Source: Aphrophora alni (Eukaryota; Arthropoda; Insecta; Hemiptera; Aphrophoridae). From it: a DNA stretch of 64,000 nt. The notes under the pieces are model-generated. The model worked only from the letters and a program-made list of their open reading frames with translations. It did no database searches and was not told the origin of the DNA. Each line of letters starts with the position of its first letter. Positions within the stretch are counted from its first letter, which is position 1. Where the stretch lies: the NCBI GenBank assembly GCA_963513935.1, contig OY740768.1, forward strand, positions 70,922,877 to 70,986,876, written 5' to 3'. The translations under genes were made by a program, and so were the position numbers. This document shows, piece by piece, positions 37,129 to 48,971 of the stretch.

Positions 37129-37202
<74 letters not shown>
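37129..37202. repeat. (TA)n microsatellite
   Basis: About 37 TA units. The overlapping Ile/Tyr ORFs on both strands are artefacts. Confidence 0.97.
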
Positions 37203-37205
<3 letters not shown>

Positions 37206-38369
37206 TATATATGCATTATATTAAAATGCATTGCTGTCCACATTATAAACAAATCAAATTCAACACTTTTGTTTTCAATAGTAGCTTCATGACGTCGTCA
37301 TAGTACTACCCAACCCTAACATATAATGTGATACAGCATATCTTCTAAATGTGGTGCGCAAAAGGTGGTTTCATATGCCTCGTAGAAAATATTAAGTTAT
37401 ATGGTATATCAACGGGTCATATCCAATAGGGTAAGTTTGTTTAAAACCGTTGTTACACACGTTTTCTGAAAACAGTAACGTAAAGTCTAGATCATCAATA
37501 GTGATTCCTTTTGTGGACTAAACTAAACATTAATCCTAGTATGTGAAAGGCTAGGAGAAGGGCTTCACAACCAGATGATGATTCTGATACTAGCATCGGG
37601 CAAATATTCCTAAGCTTGAAGGCATTGGCTTGCTAGTAAGTAGGTACTTGGGGTGTACAATAAGAATAGGTCGACATACAAGAATTTTAAGTCTTCATCC
37701 CCCTATTATCTAACCTAATATAAAAATAAATTAGACTTGTTTAAAGCTGTAGAACCTAGAACCTGTAATAAAATAATAAATAACCTTTCATTATAAATAA
37801 TAAGCATTATATACCTACCTTTCATTATAATAATAAATAAATAATAAGCATTACTTTCTTGACGTCGGCTGTCTCTACGCGCTTCGCTCGTATCAGTGTC
37901 TTGATCCTTAAGGTTTCGAGGCTCTACATATGTCACAGAACCTCCTATCTCATCAGTCTTGGTAACGCGGCTCTGCTAGATTTCATAAATATGCGAATTT
38001 CACATTTTCTAGGCAAGGCAGGTTATGAAATAACTTGTTTGACCGTAATCGAAACCATCGGTGGAGAGGCGGTGTTGGTACCATTTCAGCGAAAGTTAAA
38101 ATATGCCAATTTTTACATAAATTAGTGTGTTATAAATAGAATAAAAATAGAGATATGAAAAAGAAAACTGTTTAAAATGGCATCCATTTTTATGTTTTAA
38201 TTAGATTTTCTGAATTTTAATAGGGCGCACTTATTACTATATGAGTTCACCATAGTCCACTATTCCAAATTTAACCTTCTTATATTCATTTTTGTAATCC
38301 CAAAAGAGGTTACTTACAAATGACAACTACAACAACAACGACGAATGGACGGTATATGGAAAATCACTT
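37203..38369. other. anonymous sequence, nothing recognised
   Basis: Contains a loose local duplication (acctttcattata...ataataagcatta at about 37780-37855) and no supportable gene. Confidence 0.5.
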
Positions 38370-38700
38370 AGCCTATTCCGTTTCTGAAACCATGAAACTT
38401 GAATATCAGTCAAAAAACTGTAGACAAAATTGTTTACGACAACCAAACTTACATTATACTGTTATATTCGGATACTGGGTGAGTAATAAATGTTTCTTCA
38501 AATGAACTTGTTACTCAACCAGTATACGAAGCATAGAGTATATTTGGTAATCTTAGAAATGTCATCGTTTTCATATGTACGTAAGCACGATTGCGGCCTC
38601 AAAAATTAAGCCAAGGACATTAAATTCGGTAAAAGGGAATAATAGTGTACTCATATATAATTTAATTTTACCCTTATGGTACTTCTGACAAATACTGTCT
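38370..38700. repeat. palindromic module left of the 45-bp array
   Basis: Two diverged copies of one sequence lie head to head about 38505. The first half reads accaaacttac...cggatactgggtgagtaa. The second half reads gttactcaaccagtatacg...tttggtaatc and then tatgtacgtaagcacgattg. Both halves are diverged relatives of the 766-bp arm at 43605-44370 (second half in the same orientation, first half inverted). It is a hairpin-forming, foldback-like structure. Confidence 0.7.
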
Positions 38701-38839
38701 AGTCAAAATCATTGCTCAACAGACGGCCTCGGTTTAGGGTATTCGCCTATTTTCCGGTCACAACCCAAATCACAAAAAATCTTAACATTATAAAAGATAA
38801 CAGGAGGATAAAAATAAGGAGAAAATTAACGTATAAAGA

Positions 38840-41800
38840 TAATGGAGGTGAAGATAGTGTCGACTAGTTGGTCAGACATGTACGTAGCGGAGGTGAAGAT
38901 AGTGTCGACTAGTTGGTCAGACATGAACGTAGCGGAGGTGAAGAAAGCGACGACTAGTTGGTCAGACATGAAGGTAGCGGAGGTGAAGAAAGTGTCAACT
39001 AGTTGTTCAGACATGGACGTAGCGGAGGTGAAGAAAGTGTCAACAAGTTAGTCAGGCATGCACGTAGCGGAGGTGAAGAAAGCGACGACTAGTTGGTCAG
39101 ACATGGACGTAGCGGAGGTGAAGAAAGTGTCAACTAGTTGGTCAGACATGGACGTAGCGGAGGTGAAGAAAGTGTCGACTAGTTGGTCAGACATGGACGT
39201 AGCGGAGGTGAAGAAAGTGTCAACTAGTTGGTCAGACATGGACGTAGCGGAGGTGAAGAAAGTGTCTACTAGTTAGTCAGGCATGCACGTAGCGGAGGTG
39301 AAGAAAGCGACGACTAGTTGGTCAGACATGGACGTAGCGGAGGTGAAGAAAGTGTCGACTAGTTGGTCAGACATGGACGTAGCGGAGGTGAAGAAAGTGT
39401 CTACTAGTTAGTCAGACATGGACGTAGCGGAGGTGAAGAAAGTGTCAACTAGTTAGTCAGGCATGCACGTAGCGGAGGTGAAGAAAGTGTCGACTAGTTG
39501 GTCAGACATGGACGTAGCGGAGGTGAAGAAAGTGTCTACTAGTTGGTCAGACATGGACGTAGCGGAGGTGAAGAAAGTGTCTACTAGTTAGTCAGGCATG
39601 CACGTAGCGGAGGTGAAGAAAGTGTCGACTAGTTGGTCAGACATGGACGTAGCGGAGGTGAAGAAAGTGTCAACTAGTTAGTCAGGCATGCACGTAGCGG
39701 AGGTGAAGAAAGCGACGACTAGTTGGTCAGACATGAAGGTAGCGGAGGTGAAGAAAGTGTCGACTAGTTGGTTAGGCATGCACGTAGCGGAGGTGAAGAA
39801 AGTGTCGACTAGTTGGTCAGACTTACACGTAGCGGAGGTGAAGAAAGTGTCGACTAGTTGTTCAGACATGAACGTAGCGGAGGTGAAGAAAGCGACGACT
39901 AGTTGGTCAGACATGGACGTAGCGGAGGTGAAGAAAGTGTCAACTAGTTGGTCAGACATGGACGTAGCGGAGGTGAAGAAAGTGTCTACTAGTTAGTCAG
40001 GCATGCACGTAGCGGAGGTGAAGAAAGCGACGACTAGTTGGTCAGACATGAAGGTAGCGGAGGTGAAGAAAGTGTCGACTAGTTGGTTAGGCATGCACGT
40101 AGCGGAGGTGAAGAAAGTGTCGACTAGTTGGTCAGACTTACACGTAGCGGAGGTGAAGAAAGTGTCGACTAGTTGTTCAGACATGAAGGTAGCGGAGGTG
40201 AAGAAATTGTCGAATAGTTGGTCAGACATGGACGTAGCGGAGGTGAAGAAAGTGTCTACTAGTTAGTCAGGCATGCACGTAGCGGAGGTGAAGAAAGCGA
40301 CGACTAGTTGGTCAGACATGAAGGTAGCGGAGGTGAAGAAAGTGTCGACTAGTTGGTTAGGCATGCACGTAGCGGAGGTGAAGAAAGTGTCGACTAGTTG
40401 GTCAGACTTACACGTAGCGGAGGTGAAGAAAGTGTCGACTAGTTGTTCAGACATGAAGGTAGCGGAGGTGAAGAAAGTGTCAACTAGTTAGTCAGGCATG
40501 CACGTAGCGGAGGTGAAGAAAGCGACGACTAGTTGGTCAGACATGAAGGTAGCGGAGGTGAAGAAAGTGTCGACTAGTTGGTTAGGCATGCACGTAGCGG
40601 AGGTGAAGAAAGTGTCGACTAGTTGGTCAGACTTACACGTAGCGGAGGTGAAGAAAGTGTCGACTAGTTGTTCAGACATGAACGTAGCGGAGGTGAAGAA
40701 AGCGACGACTAGTTGGTCAGACATGGACGTAGCGGAGGTGAAGAAAGTGTCAACTAGTTGGTCAGACATGGACGTAGCGGAGGTGAAGAAAGTGTCTACT
40801 AGTTAGTCAGGCATGGACGTAGCGGAGGTGAAGAAAGCGACGACTAGTTGGTCAGACAAAGACGTAGCGGAGGTGAAGAAAGTGTCGACTAGTTGGTCAG
40901 ACATGGACGTAGCGGAGGTGAAGAAAGCGACAACTAGTTGTTCAGACATGGACGTAGCGGAGGTGAAGAAAGTGTCGACTAGTTAGTCAGGCATGGACGT
41001 AGCGGAGGTGAAGAAAGCGACAACTAGTTGGTCAGACATGGACGTAGCGGAGGTGAAGAAAGTGTCGACTAGTTGGTCAGACATGGACGTAGCGGAGGTG
41101 AAGAAAGCGACAACTAGTTGGTCAGACATGGACGTAGCGGAGGTGAAGAAAGTGTCGACTAGTTAGTCAGGCATTGACGTAGCGGAGGTGAAGAAAGCGA
41201 CGACTAGTTGGTCAGACATGGACGTAGCGGAGGTGAAGAAAGTGTCGACTAGTTGGTCAGACATGGACGTAGCGGAGGTGAAGAAAGCGACAACTAGTTG
41301 TTCAGACATGGACGTAGCGGAGGTGAAGAAAGTGTCGACTAGTTGGTCAGACATGGACGTAGCGGAGGTGAAGAAAGCGACAACTAGTTGGTCAGACATG
41401 GACGTAGCGGAGGTGAAGAAAGTGTCGACTAGTTAGTCAGGCATGGACGTAGTGGAGGTGAAGAAAGCGACGACTAGTTGGTCAGACATGGACGTAGCGG
41501 AGGTGAAGAAAGTGTCTACTAGTTAGTCAGGCATGGACGTAGCGGAGGTGAAGAAAGCGACGACTAGTTGGTCAGACATGGACGTAGCGGAGGTGAAGAA
41601 AGTGTCGACTAGTTAGTCAGGCATGGACGTAGCGGAGGTGAATAAAAAGAGACAACTAGTTGTTCAGACATGGACGTAGCGGAGGTGAAGAAAGTGTCGA
41701 CTAGTTGGTCAGACATGGACGTAGCGGAGGTGAAGAAAGTGTCTACTAGTTAGTCAGGCATGCACGTAGCGGAGGTGAAGAAAGCGACGACTAGTTGGTC

Positions 41801-43432
41801 AGACATGAAGGTAGCGGAGGTGAAGAAAGTGTCGACTAGTTGGTTAGGCATGCACGTAGCGGAGGTGAAGAAAGTGTCGACTAGTTGGTCAGACATGGAC
41901 GTAGCGGATGTGAAGAAAGTGTCAACTAGTTGGTCAGACTTACACGTAGCGGAGGTGAAGAAAGTGTCGACTAGTTGTTCAGACATGAACGTAGCGGAGG
42001 TGAAGAAAGCGACGACTAGTTGGTCAGACATGAAGGTAGCGGAGGTGAAGAAAGTGTCGACTAGTTGTTCAGACATGGACGTAGCGGAGGTGAAGAAAGT
42101 GTCAACTAGTTAGTCAGGCATGCACGTAGCGGAGGTGAAGAAAGTGTCAACTAGTTGGTCAGACATGGACGTAGCGGAGGTGAAGAAAGTGTCAACTAGT
42201 TAGTCAGGCATGCACGTAGCGGAGGTGAAGAAAGTGTCAACTAGTTAGTCAGGCATGCACGTAGCGGAGGTGAAGAAAGCGACGACTAGTTGTTCAGACT
42301 TACACGTAGCGGAGGTGAAGAAAGTGTCGACTAGTTGTTCAGACATGAACGTAGCGGAGGTGAAGAAAGCGACGACTAGTTGGTCAGACATGAAGGTAGC
42401 GGAGGTGAAGAAAGTGTCGACTAGTTGTTCAGACATGGACGTAGCGGAGGTGAAGAAAGTGTCAACTAGTTAGTCAGGCATGCACGTAGCGGAGGTGAAG
42501 AAAGCGACGACTAGTTGGTCAGACATGGACGTAGCGGAGGTGAAGAAAGTGTCGACTAGTTGGTCAGACTTACACGTAGCGGAGGTGAAGAAAGTGTCGA
42601 CTAGTTGTTCAGACATGAACGTAGCGGAGGTGAAGAAAGCGACGACTAGTTGGTCAGACATGGACGTAGCGGAGGTGAAGAAAGTGTCAACTAGTTGGTC
42701 AGACATGGACGTAGCGGAGGTGAAGAAAGTGTCTACTAGTTAGTCAGGCATGCACGTAGCGGAGGTGAAGAAAGCGACGACTAGTTGGTCAGACATGAAG
42801 GTAGCGGAGGTGAAGAAAGTGTCGACTAGTTGGTTAGGCATGCACGTAGCGGAGGTGAAGAAAGTGTCGACTAGTTGGTCAGACTTACACGTAGCGGAGG
42901 TGAAGAAAGTGTCGACTAGTTGTTCAGACATGAACGTAGCGGAGGTGAAGAAAGTGTCGACTAGTTGGTTAGGCATGCACGTAGCGGAGGTGAAGAAAGC
43001 GACGACTAGTTGGTCAGACATGAAGGTAGCGGAGGTGAAGAAAGTGTCGAATAGTTGTTCAGACATGAACGTAGCGGAGGTGAAGAAAGTGTCTACTAGT
43101 TGGTCAGACTAACACGTAGCGGAGGTGAAGAAAGCGACGACTAGTTGGTCAGACATGAAGGTAGCGGAGGTGAAGAAAGTGTCGAATAGTTGTTCAGACA
43201 TGGACGTAGCAGAGGTGAAGAAAGTGTGGAATTGTTGGTCAGACATGCACGTAGCGGAGGTGAAGAAAGTGTGGAATTGTTGGTCAGGCATGCACGTAGC
43301 GGAGGTGAAGAAAGTGTCGACTAGTTGGTCAGACATGAACGTAGCTGAGTTGAGGAAAATTTCGACTAATTGGTTAGACATGCACGTAGCGGAGGGGAAG
43401 AAAGTGTCGACTAGTTGGTTAGACATGCACGT
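38840..43432. repeat. 45-bp minisatellite, about 102 copies
   Basis: The monomer gacatggacgtagcgg / aggtgaagaaagtgtc / gactagttggtca is exactly 45 bp. The only frame-changing indel noticed is +2 near 41643. Monomers vary at a few fixed positions: gtgtc versus gcgac; agttggtcag, agttagtcag, agttgttcag or agttggttag; and gac, cac, aac or aag before gt. The agttag variant puts a stop in the plus frame. Blocks of variants recur; the 39688-39996 block recurs unchanged in translation at 40498-40806, 810 bp (18 monomers) away. The last six or so monomers are the most degenerate. Confidence 0.97.
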
Positions 43433-43539
43433 TTTTCTACGTATAAATGTTCAATAAGCGTTTGAACTCTTTAACGACCCCTATACCAAGTAATTTATTA
43501 ATGTTATGTAAGTTGAGTAATTTTATGATTTGTGTTTTG

Positions 43540-43604
43540 ATCTGATGACAACGACAATCTATATTTGTTTGACGATAACCAAACGTACTCTATCCTAGAT
43601 AAGT
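43540..43604. repeat. inverted relic at the outer end of the 766-bp arm
   Basis: gtttgacgataaccaaacgt followed by agataagtaac resembles the first (inverted) half of the palindromic module at 38370-38700, so the right border of the 45-bp array has the same head-to-head layout as its left border. Confidence 0.55.
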
Positions 43605-44370
43605 AACAAAGTTCGTTTGAAGTAAATATATTTTGTTACTTACCCAGTATCCGAAGTATAACAGTGTAAGGTAAGTTTGGTAATCACAAACCATTTTGTG
43701 ACTGATCTTCAGGTTTCATGGCCTCAGGAAACTGAAAAAGTTATTTTCGACATGCCGTCCGTCCGGTGTCGTTTGTACGTGAGTGCAATTGGAGTCACAA
43801 CAATTTAATATAGGAACATGCGATTTTGTATAGTGGACCACAGTGTACGCATATAGCACCCTATTGAAATTTTTAAAAAATGTCACAATGGCTATTTTAA
43901 AAACTTTTTGTGTTCATGTCGCCTGTGTTAATAAACACACTAAGTAAAAATTTGCAGGTTTCATTTTTCTATATAATGATGCCAACTCTAACTCTCTACG
44001 ATGACAAATAGCAAAGATATTGTTAAAAATGTAAATTGTAACTCTGACCTACAAAGAAAATGTTATATTCGTATAGACATGAGATCCTTAGGGCCGAGTC
44101 AACGCCTCGAGTGTAGCTAGTGAGAGCTTCTTCAACTATGTATGTAAAGAATATAGTGTGTGACAACTGTTTTAAACTAACTTAACATTTCCTACAATGA
44201 CAAAGGAACCAACTTTTGGTTATTATGTTAGGGGATCGGGTTATATAATATAGGTTGGTTAGTATCACGATAGTACCAATCAATTTGTTTTTCTTTAATT
44301 TATATTATTTATATCACGAAGTAATTGAAAAGGTTTTAACAAATTCAAAAATAACAAAAATTAGCGTATT
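43605..44370. repeat. 766-bp inverted arm, left
   Basis: aacaaagttcg to ttagcgtatt is the reverse complement of 50570-51335 with only a few single-base differences, for example near 43714, 43905 and 44189 (above 99% identity by eye). No ORF. The similarity extends by a further ~40 bp at 45306-45346 after an interruption. Confidence 0.93.
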
Positions 44371-45305
44371 TTAAAGCAGCGTGTTTGTACAGAGCTCTCT
44401 GCAGTAATTAATTGGAGTAATAGATTTTGTGTTGTAGTATGTCACAGTGATGAATTCAATGCAATATCACAGGAATGTTGTTAGTCTTGAGTTAGATTGT
44501 TGGTGAATTACAGTTCTACTGTGATAAAACAAATATTATGAATACAAAGCGAATATTTTATACTCTTTTTATGTGTTAGTTGCCCCTAACAGTTTGTATT
44601 AGTATAGCGTTGTTTCAATATTGGTAGTTCCTGTTTATAAAACAAAGTAAACGTGTAATTTCATTACTTAGTGCTCATGGAATAAAATATTCCTAATGTA
44701 ATGAAAATATTTTGACATCTGTTGAATATTTCATCTCCGTTTAAAATAGCCGTGGGTATTTATAAAAAGAACTTTTTACAAAATAAAACCACTCTTTCGT
44801 GGAGTTTAAAACTTGACTTCTTCTTGAACAAAATGACCACAAGATAAGATAATTTCCAAAACTTGAAGAAAATATGTTACAGACTTTGTACTGTAGAGAC
44901 GGATTTGTATACTTTTTAATAAGTTTAAATAGAGCCTAAACTTGATTCGGTCTTTTCGTAAACGCGTCCTTAGCGTAATTTAGTTTTTTATGACGACAGT
45001 CAAAGTTCATTAAAATTTTATTTAGTTATTCTTGAACAGTTACATTGTACTTGCAATCTTGCATACGGATGTGGTCATTAATCGGCACATTTAATTAAAT
45101 ATTGAACGAAATTGATAGAGCCGATGTTAATAAATTGCGTCTTTTACAGTATAAATACCCCATGGGCGGTTATTTGGTTTTATCGCAAAAACTTTCTAAC
45201 AGAAATTTTTGAAAAGATGAAGACCAATAAGTTTAGTTTAGTTTCTTAATGCTGCAGATGACCAAAAGTTGATAAAGTAGTACTTTTAAGTTTTTTATTT
45301 CAGCT
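44371..45305. other. 935-bp segment present in only one inverted arm
   Basis: In the right arm the equivalent of 44370 joins directly to the equivalent of 45306, so this is an insertion in the left arm or a deletion from the right. It begins ttaaagcagcg and ends ttatttcagct. No terminal repeats or ORF are visible. Confidence 0.65.
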
Positions 45306-45346
45306 ACCCTGAAATTTGAGTTATAAAACAAAAAGAAAAGAAGTCT
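45306..45346. repeat. extension of the left inverted arm
   Basis: accctgaaatttgagttata through gaaaagaagtct is the reverse complement of about 50530-50569, continuing the 766-bp arm after the 935-bp interruption. Confidence 0.8.
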
Positions 45347-46563
45347 AAAAGCATGTACAAAATATGCTCACATATCAAATTTTACAAAAAAATTATCCAT
45401 TTGTGTCATTTTTAGAGTACTGCCATACGAGACGCCATACGTACAGACAGGGGGACCTCAAAACTGATATATCTGGAAAAACCGCGACATCGATTTTTGA
45501 CACACCACATAAACTATATGTAGAGTATATATTGAGAGAACTTGAGAAAATTTCAAAATAAATAATTATTGGCAACCAGTAATTTCCACAACAAATTTTT
45601 ATAATGTTTAGATTTTAATTAAACCCATTTTGCCAAAGTTTTGTACTAGCAGGAACAGAAATTTATACAAGTTTTTTCTTACTTAAGTAAAATATTTAAT
45701 TTTAAATGTGAACCTTAATTTATACAATAAATAACTGAAGAATACCAGCGTCAGTAATTCTCGAGTTTTTTACATTTCTGACTCATTTAAAGGGTGTATT
45801 AAAAAAATCCCCCTACATTGAAAAGTAATACAATTAACTCAATAAATATTGTACATCATAATTAAAAATATTTTTTTATAATTGAACTGAAAGTAATGAA
45901 AAAATAAACAACCTGTTCCACTGTTTTTTACAGTAAAATCATGCTAAAAGGAACAAGATCCTTCTTACAGTTTGCTAATTAAACCTCTTGAGATCCGACT
46001 CATAATTAATCATCTCTATATTGCTGCACAGAACCACTCTCACCAAATCTTCTTTCAGTCAACAGTCACATCAGGCAAAACATTTTTGTATCATAAAGAT
46101 GATAAATTAAAAATCTTTGATCTCTGTGGTTAATTTTACATTCACACATTAGTTTAAAAGCCAAACCAATAAATGAATCGTTTGTAATAACTCAAAATAA
46201 GTAACATCTCTCAGCCGCTTTGTAATAATGGAAAAAAGGACACTAACTACCTGTTACTCTGCCCCTCTCCCACAAACTCAGACCATCCTCATTGGATTAC
46301 CCTTTCTGCTTGTATTGGGAAGCACGGCCTCGGATGCCGAAGATGACAAGAATGGGAGTTGATTAAAGTCCTTACTATTCTTGTATCACCTATATTTCGA
46401 TAATTTTTTTTTTCAAGTTTCGTATAATCCCCTTTAGATATGCTAAAAATTCAACTCAATATTTTTTTGTCTTTTTTGCTAAAGAACTTGTGCAAGTAAC
46501 TACAGAAACACATTGTACACATATATGCAACATTTTGAATATATTCATATATAGGTTTTATTA
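45347..46563. other. AT-rich sequence, nothing recognised
   Basis: Contains a 65-codon ORF at 45364-45561 without recognisable motifs, which I do not consider a gene. Confidence 0.5.
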
Positions 46564-46815
46564 TTTTATTTTTATGCTTATACATTTTTATATCAGCTAG
46601 TATTATAATTAAATAATATTTCAAGTGAAAAAATATACGATATAGACTGGGAATCAAACAGAGGACCTTTGGCTTTACGCGCCAATGCTCTACCAACTGA
46701 GCTATCCTAATCGCTTCCCAGTACAGGGCGTACACTTCTCAATTGAATTTGTTTTTGCTGCAATTTAAGAGCAATCATATTAATTACTTCGTTATACAAA
46801 CTACATGAAATTAAT
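46564..46815 (-). mobile_element. tRNA-like (SINE-type) unit, copy A
   Basis: On the minus strand, 46719-46649 reads like a tRNA: box A tagctcagttgg, a possible anticodon stem ttggc/gccaa, and a weakened box B gtttgattcc. The loop lacks the invariant U33 and the acceptor arm does not pair, so it is not a functional tRNA. The surrounding ~250 bp is duplicated at 46866-47124, including flanks on both sides of the tRNA-like core. Confidence 0.65.
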
Positions 46816-46865
46816 ATTTACTCAACTTGCAACCCCTACATATGTATTTATTTATTGATTTTGAT

Positions 46866-47124
46866 TTTTATTTTTATGCTTATACTTTTTTATATCAGCT
46901 AGTATTATAATTAAATAACATTTCAAGTGAAAAATATAGCACATAGACTGAGAATCGAACCCAAGACTTTTGGCTCTACGCGCATATGATCTACCAACTG
47001 AGCTACATAGTCGCGTAGTAGTTCCCAGTACTGTGCGTACACTTTTCACTTGACTTTGCTTTTTACTGAAATTTTCGAGCAATCATATTAATTACCTTGT
47101 TACACAAACTAGATTGAAATTAAT
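46866..47124 (-). mobile_element. tRNA-like (SINE-type) unit, copy B
   Basis: Direct duplicate of copy A at a distance of about 302 bp. Here box A (tagctcagttgg, complement of 46994-47005) and box B (ggttcgattc, complement of 46952-46961) are both near consensus, so this copy could still bind TFIIIC. The acceptor arm again fails to pair. Minus-strand ORFs over both copies are the familiar false reading of tRNA sequence. Confidence 0.65.
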
Positions 47125-47840
47125 CGTACGCACAAGTGTTACTTTAATTATTATTAATCCTCATTAAGAGATTTGACACATATTTATAAAATCTTAGTCA
47201 AAGCTTTTCCTAATTGTTTACAGTTGCTGTAAAATGTTTTCATCATGTCGTTAATTTTTCTAAATTATTATATTTTTACTCACATTTTTCTAAGACAATA
47301 ATAACACATTTATAATTTGTTTCTCACTAAAACGTCTTTAGTATTAAATATCTTCTCTAGATTATAAAGTTCTACAGTATATTACTACTACTTACGTGAA
47401 CGAACAAAGTACTGCACTTAGTTTTGAAGTATAATAATTCCGAGTATCTTAATTAAATTTCAAAATCAAATATATTAACTAATTTGAATCTAGAAGTTCT
47501 ATCAATTATGATATACTTCCAGGAAAGGCCTGAATGTTGAATATAAAGGTGATATTAGATAAAATAGGTATTTAACAGTGACTACCTAATAAACATTTAA
47601 AGTTAAATGTTACGATTTTTTTGGCTGGCGTTTGCATGAAGTTATAGGAAAAACGTTTATACCCAAATAAACAAATATTAAAAAATATAATCGTATTTTG
47701 GGAGTACAACCAATACACAATTCATGAACGACGATCGAAAAGCCAGCTGATTAGCAATAACTACATTATTTAAAACAATTTTTCTTACAGAATTTTGATG
47801 TCATTATTAATGTATTTTTTTAAAGTCAATTTTGATGTCA
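47125..47840. other. AT-rich sequence, nothing recognised
   Basis: Possibly contains the unrecognisable 5' part of the decayed LINE that follows. No supportable feature. Confidence 0.5.
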
Positions 47841-47850
47841 TGTGGTAGCT

Positions 47851-48051
47851 GGAGATGGCAAACAGCAAAGTAAAGAAAAGAAAACTTATGCGCAAATTAT
47901 ACACAGCAGTAATGATAACAAGTCGTGAATGGAAACCATCTTAGAATTACTTAATGAGCAAAGGCTTACTAATAAGTTGCTTTTTGATAGACTTGATAAA
48001 CTAGAAAATGATCTTAAGAACAAAGATAACAATGAGAAATGGAAAAAATGA
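47851..48051 (+). pseudogene. ORF1 C-terminal relic of the Jockey-type element
   Basis: Fragments YAQIIHSSND and LLFDRLDKLENDLKNK resemble the C-terminal end of Jockey-like Gag proteins, which bind the element RNA. An in-frame stop (tga about 47926-47928) splits them. The relic ends with TGA at 48049-48051, which overlaps a possible ORF2 start in an ATGA arrangement. A second diverged copy of this junction follows at about 48105-48240. Confidence 0.6.
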
Positions 48052-48203
48052 ACTTCAACTTTAAAATGCTAGTCTGGAATTCCAACGGTTTTGCTCCACC
48101 ATATTATCACTTTGGAAAATAAGTTACTCTTCGATGGGCTAAATAAGCTAGGAAATAACTTGTGTAAAAAAAAGCTAAACAGTAAAACGTATGTAAAATT
48201 TCA

Positions 48204-48971
48204 ATGATCAAAACGTTAAAAATAGTCACTTGGAATTCTAACGGTCTTCTCTAGCATAATCAGGACCTGGAACTTTTTCTGATTAGTAAACAAATAGATA
48301 TCTGTTTAATTTCAGAGACCCACTTTACAAAATATTCATATCTCAAAATTAATGGTTACAGTGTGTATCATGTAAATCATCCTGCAGATAAGGCAAGGGG
48401 TGGTTCTGCTGTAATTATTAAAAATAGTATCAAGCACTATGTAGAAAGTGACAACCGTTAAAGTTCATACGAAAAACAAAACTTTTAATTAATATATCAG
48501 CTATATACTGTCCACCAAGACATAACCTAAAGAAGATAGACTACATATATCTTTTTACATAATAGGCAATAATTTCAATCTTGGAGGTGACTTCAATGCA
48601 AAAACACCTTCTGGGGATCACGTCTTACTACTGCTAAAGGCAAAGAGTTGTACGAGGCAGGCAAGGAGTTTAAATGTGACTACTACTCAACTGGTAAACC
48701 AACATATTGGCCATCAAATCCAAGAAAGATACCAGACTTTAATGACTTCTTCGTGGTAAAAGGTGTTTCTGATAACTATATCAATCTCAATGAAAGTTTT
48801 GATTTGGGCTCTGATCATTCTCCAATAATCTTAACAATAAGTCAGAACATAATACAAAGAGAAAAACCTCCTAGATTATCCAACAATAGAACTAATTGGG
48901 TTGGCGTTAGAGAAGAGCTGGACGAGATTATTAACCTGTACATGTCCCACTTAAAACACCTGTGCAGCTAG
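48204..48971 (+). pseudogene. ORF2 endonuclease relic (apurinic-type)
   Basis: Starts with the N-terminal endonuclease motif TWNSNGL shortly after ATG 48204. It continues with ICLISETHF, GGDFNAK near 48587-48603, and the block TGKPTYWPSNPRKIPDFNDF near 48690-48750, with the catalytic SDHSPI near 48810-48828. These are the conserved steps of the endonuclease that nicks the target DNA in Jockey-type LINEs. Several stops and frame changes between 48204 and 48650 make it non-functional. From 48648 to 48971 the frame is open. Confidence 0.8.

Noticed and set aside
38840..43432. Dozens of ORFs on both strands in the 45-bp array, resembling a repetitive protein
   Set aside because: The frames exist because the unit is 45 bp. 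Stops are built into one variant, both strands are equally open, and no start context, introns or unique coding ends are seen.
38840..43432. Common origin of the 45-bp unit and the 86-bp satellite (both have ggtga..aga and agttggt..agac)
   Set aside because: The shared wording is only two short blocks; without a scored alignment against shuffled sequence it is not supportable.
43540..43560. Hammerhead ribozyme core (ctgatga)
   Set aside because: The heptamer occurs near 43543 but no matching GAAA/stem arrangement follows.
45364..45561. 65-codon ORF possibly encoding a small protein
   Set aside because: No motif, no supporting context, and overlapped by a similar-length frame on the other strand.
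46649..47013. Functional tRNA genes
   Set aside because: A and B boxes are present but acceptor stems do not pair and the anticodon loop of copy A lacks U33; kept as SINE-like units.
46451..47082. Minus-strand ORFs containing IAQLVEHW-like text
   Set aside because: This is the well-known spurious translation of tRNA-like sequence, not a protein.
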